NCBI GenBank assembly: GCA_937995745.1
Contig: CALKIU010000047.1
Span: 1 to 26,684, forward strand
Origin: an uncultured Bacillaceae bacterium
Lineage (GTDB): Bacteria > Bacillota > Bacilli > Bacillales > Cytobacillaceae
Direction: 5' to 3'
Length of the DNA: 26,684 bases
The notes under the pieces were generated by a model that saw only the letters and a list, made by a program, of their open reading frames with translations, did not search any database and was not told the origin of the DNA. The number at the start of each line of letters is the position of its first letter. Positions within the stretch are counted from its first letter, which is position 1. Made by a program: the position numbers and the translations under genes. Positions 1 to 7,239 of this stretch are shown here, piece by piece.

Positions 1-338
1 GGCAGGAAGAACAGACCGAGCAAAATTCCTGTTCCGATTAATAAAATGGTGGCCATTGCGTGAAACCAGTGCTGGAAGAATACCGTTTCGCTGTGGCGCA
101 AAACTTTTCCGTCCTTCACGAGCGTTTTTTTCCTCTTTCCGGAAATAGACCCGAGAAAAACTCCCAGGAAAATAACGAGCGGAATCAACAAAAAAGCCGA
201 ATCAAACAACAATACATATTTGGCCGAGCCTGTAAATCCGGATTGAAAAACATAAAGCCTTGAAGCATCATAAGCCCAATAAGACCCAAATACAAAGAAA
301 GCAAGCATGCCAACGGCTGCCAAGAGCCTGATCAACAT
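1..338 (-). CDS. Cytochrome-b-like membrane subunit, N-terminal part (runs off the left edge)
   Basis: This is the first ~112 residues of a membrane protein that continues beyond position 1. Two ATGs lie in frame (344 and 338). I chose 338 because the GGGAGG ribosome site is 9 nt from it and only 3 nt from the upstream ATG. Two hydrophobic segments are separated by a short loop. A basic stretch (GKRKK) is then followed by VLRHSETVFFQHWFHAMAT and a third hydrophobic segment. The R-H-S/T...Q-H-W-x-H-A pattern at the start of a helix is typical of di-haem cytochrome b subunits of formate dehydrogenases and related enzymes, which pass electrons to quinone. The nearby fdhD gene supports this. The family call is inference from a fragment, and the substrate is unknown. 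A small palindrome (CTCTGT/ACAGAG, 365-379) lies just upstream of its ribosome site. Confidence 0.6.
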   Translation of the reverse strand, partial: MLIRLLAAVGMLAFFVFGSYWAYDASRLYVFQSGFTGSAKYVLLFDSAFLLIPLVIFLGVFLGSISGKRKKTLVKDGKVLRHSETVFFQHWFHAMATILLIGTGILLGLFFL

Positions 339-344
339 CCGCAT

Positions 345-1050
345 GATCCTCCCTTATTTTTTTGCTCTGTTTCACAGAGTCGTAATTCCGGATGTTTCTT
401 AAAATTCACAACGACACCAACGCGAAAAATTGAAGAATGAATGGCGGATTCATCTTTCGAGGCTACTCTCAATCTTAGGGAGCAATTGTTCACATGGAGA
501 TTTTCAAAAAGTTTTAATTGTTGGAATATATGTCCTTCATTATCTTAAAAGAATTTTCCGAAAGTCGCAGTGATTAAAATCGCCGGCAACATCTCCATCT
601 TCTGTCAAAACCGATTCGCTCCAAATGGAAAACATTAGGAGAAACAAATCTACCTGAAAGTTCCGGCAACTTTCAAGCAAACGTTCAACCGCTTTTTGCA
701 TAAACAAAACGGCAGATCCCGCACAACAGTCGGGACCTGCCGCCAAAATGCCATGTTTATTTTGTGCTCAAAATTTCTTCGCGTTTTTCTTCTTCCGGTC
801 CCTTGGATCGGGTAACAGCGCTTTTAATGCAGCAGCGACCTTTTTCAAGTCACCTTTTGCGGCATCATCGTTTCCCGCTCTCCGGTCAAAATCACTCTGG
901 TTTATGTAAAAACTGGCCCCGAAGAAGAAAATAATTCCCTCAAAATGCATGTTCATCCCAAAGCGATTATTTCCACATTTGATGCAAACCTTGGAATGCC
1001 GAGCACAAATCGTGTAACAATGAATGTGATAATCCCCAAGGCATTCGTCC
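345..1050. other. Intergenic stretch with no secure gene; possible gene remnant
   Basis: No reading frame here has a convincing start, ribosome site and family resemblance. On the minus strand a short open stretch ends in PEEEKREEILSTK and a TAA at 757-759, just ahead of a hairpin terminator (711-741). It reads like the C-terminus of a lost gene, but stops interrupt the frame about 30 codons upstream. I see no other structure. Confidence 0.5.
701..741 (-). terminator. Rho-independent terminator candidate
   Basis: GGCAGATCCCG (711-721) pairs with CGGGACCTGCC (731-741), with one G-U/A-C variation. On the minus strand the stem is followed by GTTTTGTTTA. It sits just after the TAA at 757-759 and may end a decayed minus-strand gene. 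Confidence 0.55.
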
Positions 1051-1082
1051 AAAAAACCTGCCGAAAATGGCTTTCCGGCAGG
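1051..1082 (-). terminator. Terminator of the radical SAM gene
   Basis: CCTGCCG (1057-1063) and CGGCAGG (1076-1082) form a 7-bp stem. On the minus strand it is followed by TTTTTT. It begins 30 nt after the stop of the radical SAM gene. Confidence 0.8.
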
Positions 1083-1112
1083 CCCCATGGACAATTCCCA
1101 GAGAAGGCGTCA

Positions 1113-2393
1113 TCATATTCGTTTTTCCAACCCTGCGTATCCCGCAATCTCTTCCACCATTTCGTCAATTTCCCGGCTTGTGAGATATTTTGTTTCAATG
1201 ATATTATGCTTGGCATCAAATTCATCCCAGCGGTCGGTTAAAAGTTTTATGCCGAGCTCGTCCCGGTGTTCGTAAAAATACGTGCCGGGATAGGGGGTTG
1301 TATAAGAAAGATAGATTTGACTGCCTGCATCACTCAATGTTTTAATAAATTCTTTTGTTTCGCGGAGCGATTCTTTTGTATCTTGGGGAAAGGGCACCAT
1401 AAAAGACGAGGAGCAATATATGCCATGTTCCCGGCAGGCTTTAACGGCTCTTATCGCTTGCTCTTTCGTAATCCCTTTGACGGAGTCCAAGATTTTTTGC
1501 GAGCCCGACTCAATGCCGAATTGAATCGATACGCAGCCGGCCCCGGCCATCTCTTCAATCAATTGTTCATCGACCGTATCCACTCTCGTTGCGCAGCCCC
1601 ACTTTACCGGATAAGGCAGTTCTTTTATGAGGGCGAGCAATTTTCGGACCCATTTTTTGTTCACCGTAAACAAATCCTCGGCAAAAAAAGTATAATCTGC
1701 GCCGTAATACTCATACAGAAGCCTCAATTCCGCAATAATATTTTCCGGGCTCCTCGGCCTCCTGCGGCCTTCCCAAATGGCTGACGCGGAACAAAAAGGG
1801 CATCTGAAAGGACAGCCTCCTCTGGCAGTGGAAATATTCCATTTTTCTTCGTACAGTTCAAGGGGAAATAATTCGCGGGCAGGATACGGCAAAGTATCCG
1901 GATTCAGCAATTCCCGGCGCAGATTTAGTTTGATTTGGCCCCTTTCATCCTTATAACCGATCCCTTTAATCCGGCTTAAATCTCCCCGGCCGTCCAGCAA
2001 AAATGTTGCCAATTCAGCCATCGTCGCTTCCCCTTCGCCGATAACGACAAAATCGACCGCCGGTTCGGAAAGGGCTTCTTTCGGCAAAATCGTGGCATGG
2101 GGTCCGCCGAGAACAACGAATACTTGCGGACTTTGTTCTTTTATGCGGCGGGCGATTTTCAAAGCATTGGGATACGTTTCCGTATGGCAGGAAATACCCA
2201 CAATCGCCGGATTTCGCCGCAGCATAATGTCGATCCGCCGTATATTAAGCCCGCTGATATTAAAATCAATCGCTTGAACACGTCTGCCTTCTTTATGCAG
2301 AACGGCGGCAATATAAGCCAATCCAAGAGGCAAGGCATGCCGCGCATGAGGGCTCACCCGGGTGACCGGGGCATTGATTAGAACTACATCCAT
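1113..2393 (-). CDS. B12-binding-domain radical SAM protein
   Basis: A 426-residue protein with the layout of the BchE/P-methylase-like radical SAM family. It has an N-terminal Rossmann-type cobalamin-binding domain (about residues 1-135, with VFVVLGGPHAT and VVIGEGEATM) and then a radical SAM core with C194xxxC198xxC201, the three ligands of the 4Fe-4S cluster that cleaves S-adenosylmethionine. QFGIESGSQKILDSVKG (residues 290-310) is the usual strand before the SAM-contacting loop. The cobalamin DxHxxG motif is not intact: D43FNISG has Asn where the axial His would be, as in other members that bind the cofactor base-off without His ligation or may not bind it. Substrate is unknown. AGGAG lies 8 nt before the ATG. 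It follows fdhD by 54 nt, probably in one transcript, and its own terminator follows. Confidence 0.85.
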   Translation of the reverse strand: MDVVLINAPVTRVSPHARHALPLGLAYIAAVLHKEGRRVQAIDFNISGLNIRRIDIMLRRNPAIVGISCHTETYPNALKIARRIKEQSPQVFVVLGGPHATILPKEALSEPAVDFVVIGEGEATMAELATFLLDGRGDLSRIKGIGYKDERGQIKLNLRRELLNPDTLPYPARELFPLELYEEKWNISTARGGCPFRCPFCSASAIWEGRRRPRSPENIIAELRLLYEYYGADYTFFAEDLFTVNKKWVRKLLALIKELPYPVKWGCATRVDTVDEQLIEEMAGAGCVSIQFGIESGSQKILDSVKGITKEQAIRAVKACREHGIYCSSSFMVPFPQDTKESLRETKEFIKTLSDAGSQIYLSYTTPYPGTYFYEHRDELGIKLLTDRWDEFDAKHNIIETKYLTSREIDEMVEEIAGYAGLEKRI

Positions 2394-2447
2394 GTAAACA
2401 TCTCCTTTAATATGGGGACCGGATATCCGGCTTTTGGTACCGGCAGT

Positions 2448-3191
2448 TTAAGAGCCGTTTTTCTCCAAATCATTGATCACTCTTCCGAAGGCCGTGTATT
2501 GAACGGCCATATTGCGGCGTAAATATCCGACGACTTCAATATTCAAAAATTTTGCCAGTTCAACGGCTTGTCTGGTCGCCGCCGTCCTGGAACAGACGAC
2601 GGGAAATCCCAATTTGGCCGCTTTGGAGAGCATTTCATAAGAGATTCTCCCCGATGTTAACAGCACCCGTTCGTCCGCCTCGAGGCCGTTGCGGAGCGCA
2701 TAGCCGATCACTTTGTCGACCGCGTTATGCCGGCTGATGTCCTCGCGCACCGTCAAAGTTCCGTCCGGATGAACAATGGCTGCCGCATGCATTCCGCCCG
2801 TTTCCAAATACATGGGAGAATTGCGGGACAATTCGGTTTGCTTCTCCAATAAATAGCTGAGGAGATAAGTCTTTTTGCTGCTGACTTTCTGAAACTTTTT
2901 CACATCGGTCATAGACAAAAATGTTGCACCGCGGCCGTACTCGGGGGTATATCGGCTTACCCCGGAAAATTTCTCCTCAACGTCAAGATCATTATGTAAA
3001 TCCGCCCGGATTTTCCCCTCCGTGATTCTTATGGAGCGGACCTCTTCCGGTTGACTGATAAATCCCTCGGAAAACAAATAGCCGTATGCCCAATCTTCCA
3101 AATCTTGATTCGTCAGCTGGAAGACGGCAATCTCCGTCCCATTGACGGAAAGCAAAATCGGATACTCTTCCGGACAACCCTTTTTGCGCAT
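2448..3191 (-). CDS. fdhD: FdhD, sulfurtransferase for formate dehydrogenase maturation
   Basis: In E. coli, FdhD passes sulfur from IscS to the molybdenum cofactor before it is inserted into formate dehydrogenase. This 247-residue protein has the family signatures LEDWAYGYLFSEGFI (residues 31-45), TGGMHAA (131-137), REDISRHNAVDKVIGYAL (149-166) and LLTSGRIS (177-184). The notable departure is in the mobile loop: where family members have Cys (CGxCG or TSGCG), this one reads TPEYGRGATF (82-91) with no Cys. The only cysteines are C6 and C200. AAAGGAG lies 7 nt before the ATG. Together with the cytochrome-b-like gene it suggests a formate dehydrogenase or similar Mo/W enzyme just outside the window. 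Confidence 0.92.
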   Translation of the reverse strand: MRKKGCPEEYPILLSVNGTEIAVFQLTNQDLEDWAYGYLFSEGFISQPEEVRSIRITEGKIRADLHNDLDVEEKFSGVSRYTPEYGRGATFLSMTDVKKFQKVSSKKTYLLSYLLEKQTELSRNSPMYLETGGMHAAAIVHPDGTLTVREDISRHNAVDKVIGYALRNGLEADERVLLTSGRISYEMLSKAAKLGFPVVCSRTAATRQAVELAKFLNIEVVGYLRRNMAVQYTAFGRVINDLEKNGS

Positions 3192-3613
3192 ATAGAAACT
3201 CCTTTACAGAAATATTTCGCCCGTGCCGCCGGTCATCATATAGAAGGGTTTTTACAAAAATGCCGCACCAGTCCTCGGCAAAAACCTGATTATTATGGCA
3301 ATAACATTTTTAGCATTCGTTCTTTTTTCCTTTTTGCAGCAATTTATAGAGTATTCAAACTAATTATTTTACTTTTATCATATATAAATATATTAAGAGC
3401 AGCCGTTATTATTGTCACGTTTTTTAGTAGTTTTCCCAATTTTCTGATTCACACATTTAAGATCCGGCATTAGTTTGGCATAATTCGGAAAATCTGCTGT
3501 ATTATTTGCCCGCACACTTTTTTATCCGTTTTCAGGGTCCGCTGTTATGGTATTCACAAAATTTGGAATCACTAATACAAACAGAAAAATTCGTTTTAAA
3601 GGTGGAAATGCCC
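3192..3613. other. Divergent intergenic region between fdhD and the PAP2 gene
   Basis: AT-rich. On the minus strand, the fdhD leader contains nested complementary segments (3247-3253 with 3280-3286, enclosing 3262-3265 with 3276-3279). For the plus-strand PAP2 gene, TTGGCA (3475-3480) and TATTAT (3500-3505) resemble -35/-10 boxes, but the 19-bp spacer is long. No gene seen. Confidence 0.5.
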
Positions 3614-4258
3614 ATGAAAGAATCCCGCTATTCGCTCCTGATTCTGAGTTTTATGTTTCTTGCCGCTTTTGTTGCGCTGTCGTCTTTATTGGACACCAAA
3701 ACAATGGAAAGTTTTGATGCGGCCGTTTTGCAGGCCGTTCAAGAAATCAGGCATCCTTATATCACGCCTGTCATCAAGTTCTTTACTTTCATCGGAAACA
3801 CACGAACCGTCATCATTCTTTCCGTTATCTTGATGTTCATCCTTTACACGTTTTTTAAACACCGCAAAGAACTTGTCCTCTTTTCCGTCGTTCTCATCGG
3901 AACGGGGATCTGGAACAGTTTGTTGAAAGCTTTTTTTGAAAGGGAGCGGCCCGCCCTTGAAGCCATTATTACGGCACCAGGATTCAGCTTCCCGAGCGGC
4001 CACTCAATGGCCGCATTGTCTTTGTATGGAATACTTGCCTTTCTATTGTGGAAACACATGTCTAAAGCGAGGGACAGAGCGATTCTCCTCTGTGTTGCGG
4101 TGTCTTTCATTCTGGTGATTGGTTTCAGCAGGGTTTACTTGGGGGTGCATTTTCCGAGCGATGTCATCGGCGCTTACCTGTTCAGTTGTTTTTGGCTGTT
4201 TTTAAATATTTGGTTTTTTAGAAATTATTTATGGAACAAAAGAGGCTCCGGAGATTGA
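3614..4258 (+). CDS. PAP2-family membrane phosphatase
   Basis: A 214-residue integral membrane phosphatase of the PAP2/PgpB type, which removes phosphate from lipid phosphates such as undecaprenyl pyrophosphate or phosphatidylglycerol phosphate at the outer membrane face. All three catalytic motifs are present: K105xxxxxxR112P113, P127SGH130, and S172R173xxxxxH179xxxD183. These supply the phosphate-binding residues, the general acid His and the nucleophilic His-Asp pair. About five or six hydrophobic helices are spread along the protein. The frame is open further upstream, but AGGTGG lies 9 nt before the ATG at 3614, so I start there; the ATG at 3608 is a close alternative. It stands alone on the plus strand. 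The exact lipid substrate cannot be told from sequence. Confidence 0.9.
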   Translation: MKESRYSLLILSFMFLAAFVALSSLLDTKTMESFDAAVLQAVQEIRHPYITPVIKFFTFIGNTRTVIILSVILMFILYTFFKHRKELVLFSVVLIGTGIWNSLLKAFFERERPALEAIITAPGFSFPSGHSMAALSLYGILAFLLWKHMSKARDRAILLCVAVSFILVIGFSRVYLGVHFPSDVIGAYLFSCFWLFLNIWFFRNYLWNKRGSGD

Positions 4259-4556
4259 TACTGTTGCCGTCTGACCAGAAGCTGCCTTCTTTTTCATTTT
4301 GTCCATCAACCGCCTGCGGACGAGGAAAACGTCCGCAAATGCCGGGGAAAACTTTTCATCATCCTGCCGGTTGTTTCCACTTTTATTTGCCGCAGAAAAG
4401 AATGAAAAAACGATCCATTGCCAACTGTCGGATTCTTGTGGATATCAATTTTTGCACGTTTTATGGCTTCTTTTTTAACGTTATACATAATTGACAAAAT
4501 CGTTAAAATATTGTAAATTAACATTGGCTGGCTGGTTTTTTTACTGAACGGAACAA
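4259..4556. other. Intergenic region downstream of the PAP2 gene
   Basis: No gene is supported. The PAP2 gene and the bacteriocin-like gene converge on it. The right half is AT-rich and carries a plus-strand promoter-like pair (4491-4519). Confidence 0.5.
4491..4519 (+). promoter_or_regulatory. Sigma-A-like promoter pointing into the bacteriocin-like gene
   Basis: A perfect TTGACA (4491-4496), a 17-bp spacer and TAAATT (4514-4519). No plus-strand gene follows. A transcript would start near 4526, meet the stem-loop at 4557-4582 and, if not stopped, run antisense to the peptide gene. Confidence 0.35.
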
Positions 4557-4582
4557 GGACGCTTTGCTGCCTCAAAGCGTCC
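4557..4582 (-). terminator. Perfect 10-bp stem-loop after the bacteriocin-like gene
   Basis: GGACGCTTTG and CAAAGCGTCC with a 6-nt loop, 37 nt after the peptide stop. On the minus strand TTGTTCCG follows, a weak U-tract, so this is either an imperfect terminator or a stabilising 3' stem. Confidence 0.55.
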
Positions 4583-4619
4583 CCTCTTTGACACCTTCTT
4601 TTGATAAATGCCGTTCTCC

Positions 4620-4862
4620 TCAGAGCCAGCCGGTCGCTGTCCCTATAATCGCCGCAATCGGACAGGCGATCGTTGAGGTTGCTCCAAGCAATGTAGCAAC
4701 ATATGCTGCAGCTGCCGTTGTACCCGCAGCGACAACTTTTTTAACAATTTTCTTAGCGGCAGTTTTGCCGATTGATGCCGCAAGATAATTAATAACACTT
4801 TGTTGGGACCATGTTTTCAACTTGTTCTCTATCCATTTCGCCACCAAATATCCAGCCCTCAT
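4620..4862 (-). CDS. Small cationic hydrophobic peptide, bacteriocin-like
   Basis: An 80-residue protein. The frame opens at a GTG three codons earlier, but AAAGGAGG lies 8 nt before the ATG at 4862, which is the better start. The first half is basic and amphipathic (KWIENKLKTW, then KTAAKKIVKKVV). The second half is small and hydrophobic, rich in Ala, Gly and Thr, and ends GTATGWL. There is no double-glycine leader, Sec signal or Cys pair (one Cys at 67). Size, charge and the helix-rich composition resemble leaderless or circular bacteriocins; GKTAAKKIV loosely recalls uberolysin-type peptides. I do not recognise a specific family. A truncated MacB-type permease lies 51 nt upstream on the same strand, as found in bacteriocin self-protection clusters. 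A holin-like or other membrane peptide remains possible. Confidence 0.5.
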   Translation of the reverse strand: MRAGYLVAKWIENKLKTWSQQSVINYLAASIGKTAAKKIVKKVVAAGTTAAAAYVATLLGATSTIACPIAAIIGTATGWL

Positions 4863-4913
4863 GAATCTCACCTCCTTTCAAGGAACTGTAAAACAAATAA
4901 ACAAAAATGCTTC

Positions 4914-5760
4914 CTACCTCAACAGAGAAGCCGGATTTGCATTGGCCGCGTTGATGGCCGGCTTGATGCCTGCGCCGATTCCCAAGACGAAACTGATAAA
5001 TAGTACTAGAAAGATGTGCAGAAAAGAAAGCTTAATCGGAATATCCATTATCACCAAGATGACCGATGCCGTCAGGATTCCGAACAGATAACCGAAGACG
5101 GCAAACAGAGCAACTAACACGAAGGCCTCCATTAAGAACAGTACGATCACAGTTCTTTTTCTCATCCCCAGGGCCCGGCAAACGGCAACTTCATTCATTT
5201 TTTCCAATGCAGATATGTACATAATATTGACCACATTGATGCCGGCCACAATTAAAGAAATGGTTCCAATGAGGGCGAGAAAAATTGTTACACTTCCGAT
5301 TGACTCTTTTATGTCTTTGTCAATCTCCTCCGTAAAATCAACAAACTTCATGGTATTATCCAAATCTTCATTCAATAGTTCCAATACTTGGGTTCGTACA
5401 ACATCGAGGCTGTATCCATCCTTAACGACAAGGTTAAATATGCCGCTTGCTGAACTTTTGTTTGCGTAAATCTTTTCTCTCAAGGTTTCAGGAAAATAAA
5501 GACCGGGAAAGGTCTCGCCAGTTTCATCCGTTATTCCAATAATTTCATAACTTTCATTGTTCACGTAAATAATGTCCCCTATTGAATAATCGGGAGCAAA
5601 CTCCTCATTTTCCCGGACGATCGCCACATTGCCGCTCCGGTCTTTAAAAGAAGCTCCTTCAATAACGTCGACGTCCCTGAATTCAACAAGTACATTCTCT
5701 TTTAACCGGTTTGTCCTTTCAACAAAAACATCAACGGTTTCTTCCCCAAAAGTAACGTGC
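4914..5760 (-). pseudogene. MacB/FtsX-type ABC permease, N-terminal half missing
   Basis: The C-terminal ~280 residues of a MacB-like permease: part of the extracytoplasmic domain (DRSGNVAIVRENEEFAPDY...GDIIYVNNESYEIIGI), then the helix-rich core SLIVAGINVVNIMYISALEK, EVAVCRALGMRKRTVIVLF and IKPAINAANANPASLLR. This matches the usual order of the last three membrane helices, the E-x-x-x-C/R-x-A-x-G-A/M coupling loop and the A-x-x-x-x-P-x-x-x-L-R ending. A full protein (~390-400 residues) begins with a membrane helix and more periplasmic domain. Here the frame instead runs back into a transcription terminator at 5803-5843, so the first ~28 codons of the open frame are not permease. No partner ATPase remains. 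Such permeases act with MacB-like ATPases in bacteriocin immunity or export. Confidence 0.8.
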
Positions 5761-5802
5761 CAACTTTTTGCGAAAAAAATTTTAAAAAATAGTTCAAGCG
5801 AA

Positions 5803-5843
5803 TAAAAAAAAAGGATGCAAACGACCGGAATCGTTTCATCCTT
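5803..5843 (-). terminator. Strong terminator lying inside the 5' end of the permease frame
   Basis: AAGGATG-C-AAACGA (5811-5824) pairs with TCGTTT-CATCCTT (5831-5843), with one bulged base. On the minus strand a run of nine or ten T follows. It would stop any minus-strand transcript before the truncated permease and the peptide gene. Confidence 0.85.
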
Positions 5844-5846
5844 CAC

Positions 5847-6181
5847 CCGTCAACCTGTCATTTTCAGTTTTTTGCGCAGTGAATTTTCAAATATCGGCGT
5901 GTTTTTACCATTGTTTTTTTATCTGATATGAAAAAGCGAATAAACAAGCTGACTGTTTTGAGTAAAAAAGTGCGGAAAATCAGCCGGAGAGATACAGTTG
6001 TGTATCAGATGAAGCCATGCATGGGGAAAAGATGCAAACCTGATTCAACGGGGATTGCCGGCGATAAAAGAAAAAAACCGCGAGAAGCAACATAGCATCA
6101 TTCTCCGGTTAAAAAGGGGTTTTCAATATTGTATTTAAAAAGCGGGGTTCTCTTGGCTTCCTTTCATCTTCGAAGCCGGCA
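5847..6181. other. Intergenic region left of the first 57-residue gene
   Basis: Contains the terminator at 6069-6110. I see no other gene or repeat. It lies at the junction with the truncated permease, so it may be leftover flanking DNA from the deletion. Confidence 0.4.
6069..6110 (-). terminator. Terminator of the first 57-residue gene
   Basis: On the minus strand AACCGGAGAA pairs with TTCTCGCGGTT (one bulged base), followed by TTTTTTC. Confidence 0.7.
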
Positions 6182-6355
6182 CTATTTTTCCCAAACCATC
6201 TCGTTGGCAAGCAACCAAACGGCTCCGAAGAAATCTTGAAACTGTACTTTGTATTTCCTTTGGCCGGCCGACAGCTTTTTTTCGCAGACAATGATTCCTT
6301 CCAACGGGTAAGCATAAAGGAACGGATTCAATACTTTTACCTTCATTCCCTGCAT
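6182..6355 (-). CDS. Small 57-residue protein, copy 1 of a paralogous pair
   Basis: Not a family I recognise. The frame is open upstream, but GGGGGA lies 8 nt before the ATG at 6355, giving 57 residues, exactly the length of its paralog at 7240-7413. Shared core: VKVxNPFLYxYPLEGIIVxEKKL, then KYKVQFxDFxGAxWL and a C-terminal EK. The pattern of short alternating hydrophobic strands with Gly/Pro turns suggests a small beta-barrel or SH3-like fold, probably cytoplasmic since there is no signal or membrane segment. It is monocistronic, with its own terminator and an extended -10 promoter about 80 bp upstream that is nearly identical to that of the paralog. Conservation of length and core indicates a real protein; function unknown. 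Confidence 0.75.
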   Translation of the reverse strand: MQGMKVKVLNPFLYAYPLEGIIVCEKKLSAGQRKYKVQFQDFFGAVWLLANEMVWEK

Positions 6356-6434
6356 GAGAATTCCCCCATTTTCATTTAAAAATTCCACCTGCGGCTCGCC
6401 TGGTATTTGCAAATAAACGTCGAAGTTTCTATTT

Positions 6435-6461
6435 TAATTATATCATTATTTTAGAATATTT
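6435..6461 (-). promoter_or_regulatory. Promoter of 57-residue gene copy 1
   Basis: On the minus strand this 27-bp block contains an extended -10, TGATATAAT, preceded by AATATTCTAAAATAA. The same block, with one substitution, occurs at 7508-7534 before the paralog. There is no good -35. The upstream half resembles a weak CodY box (AATTTTCWGAAAATT), which is inference only. Confidence 0.6.
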
Positions 6462-6520
6462 AGTATCTTTGTCATTTTATAGAAAGTGTTTTTCTCCGGA
6501 AAAGTATTTTTCTTCAATCG

Positions 6521-6811
6521 TTGTATGCTGCAACCCATGGATGTTTTGTGCCGGGGGAATTTTCCCATCATGGGGGTATCGGAACTGTCGCAGTGGAAGA
6601 TCTCCCTGAAGAAATCAATAAAGATGAAGTCAATATCCAAGAAAAAGAGTTGGGAGATTTAAAACAAATCTTATATGAGACGGAAAAGAATTTGATCTTG
6701 AAAGCCATGCTTTATTATGGAAGCACACGCAAAGCGGCCCAGGCACTCGGAGTGAGCCAGCCCACGATTGTTCGCAGGCTGCACCAATACTCCAAGGAAG
6801 ATAGTGTTTAG
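6521..6811 (+). pseudogene. C-terminal remnant of a sigma-54-dependent activator
   Basis: Only the tail of an enhancer-binding protein remains. VEDLPEEI is the usual sequence following the AAA+ domain, then GDLKQILYETEKNLILKAML, then a Fis-type helix-turn-helix (GSTRKAAQALGVSQPTIVRRLHQYS). The sensor and AAA+ ATPase domains (about 350 residues or more) are missing upstream, and there is no plausible start or ribosome site. A plus-strand terminator follows at 6890-6927. A second, more decayed remnant with the same ending lies at 9450-9866. In intact relatives this helix-turn-helix binds palindromic sites upstream of -12/-24 promoters. Confidence 0.85.
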
Positions 6812-6889
6812 AAATTGACCAAAAAACGACCGAAATTTATTATACAACGACCACAATGAAAAAGAAAATATCTCAAAATAGAAAAGAAT

Positions 6890-6927
6890 GGAACCTGACA
6901 ACTCGTCACGGTTCCGTTTCTTTTTTT
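6890..6927 (+). terminator. Terminator after activator remnant 1
   Basis: GGAACC-TGAC (6890-6899) pairs with GTCA-C-GGTTCC (6905-6915), followed by GTTTCTTTTTTT. It marks the original 3' end of the activator gene. Confidence 0.8.
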
Positions 6928-7173
6928 ATGGCTCTATCCGGTATACATATTGGGCTTTAAGATGGAGTGATGGGCAATTGGCGGCGTTTTGTCGGCTCTA
7001 CTAAAAAGTTAAAAGTGGAGAATGTCACCGGGATAGATACAATTCATATCATTGGACGGAAAATGAGGTGGAGGAAAGAATCAGAAGTGATTCAATCCAG
7101 TCATGGTTCGGGAAAACAGGAACAAGAGAGAAGCATTTCCGGATCCTTGTTCTTTCAAATGGTTTGATCGTAT

Positions 7174-7202
7174 AAAAAAGAGAGAGCGTTTCTCTCTCTC
7201 TT
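7174..7202 (-). terminator. Terminator of the second 57-residue gene
   Basis: AAGAGAGAG (7178-7186) pairs with CTCTCTCTT (7194-7202). On the minus strand the stem is followed by TTTTTTATA. It lies 38 nt after the stop. Confidence 0.8.
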
Positions 7203-7239
7203 AGGTCCCGTTTCCATCCAATATCATTCAAAGTTTGGA

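Larger units (their letters stand above)
6812..7239. other. Intergenic region between activator remnant and second 57-residue gene
   Basis: Holds two terminators (6890-6927 plus strand, 7174-7202 minus strand). An open frame at 6967-7167 has no ribosome site or recognisable content. No gene supported. Confidence 0.5.

Noticed and set aside
768..1094. Minus-strand open frame of 108 codons
   Set aside because: No ribosome site, no family resemblance, and it spans the radical SAM terminator at 1051-1082.
953..1241. Open frames overlapping the 3' end of the radical SAM gene
   Set aside because: They are shadows of the radical SAM gene and its terminator in other frames.
3192..3300. Molybdenum cofactor riboswitch before fdhD
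   Set aside because: The segment is too short and I cannot match the conserved core; recorded only as an unexplained structure.
4564..4788. Plus-strand open frame opposite the bacteriocin-like gene
   Set aside because: It starts at TTG with no ribosome site and mirrors the Ala-rich minus-strand gene, which has a strong AAAGGAGG.
6967..7167. Plus-strand open frame of 66 codons
   Set aside because: No ribosome site; no similarity recognised; lies between terminators in relic DNA.
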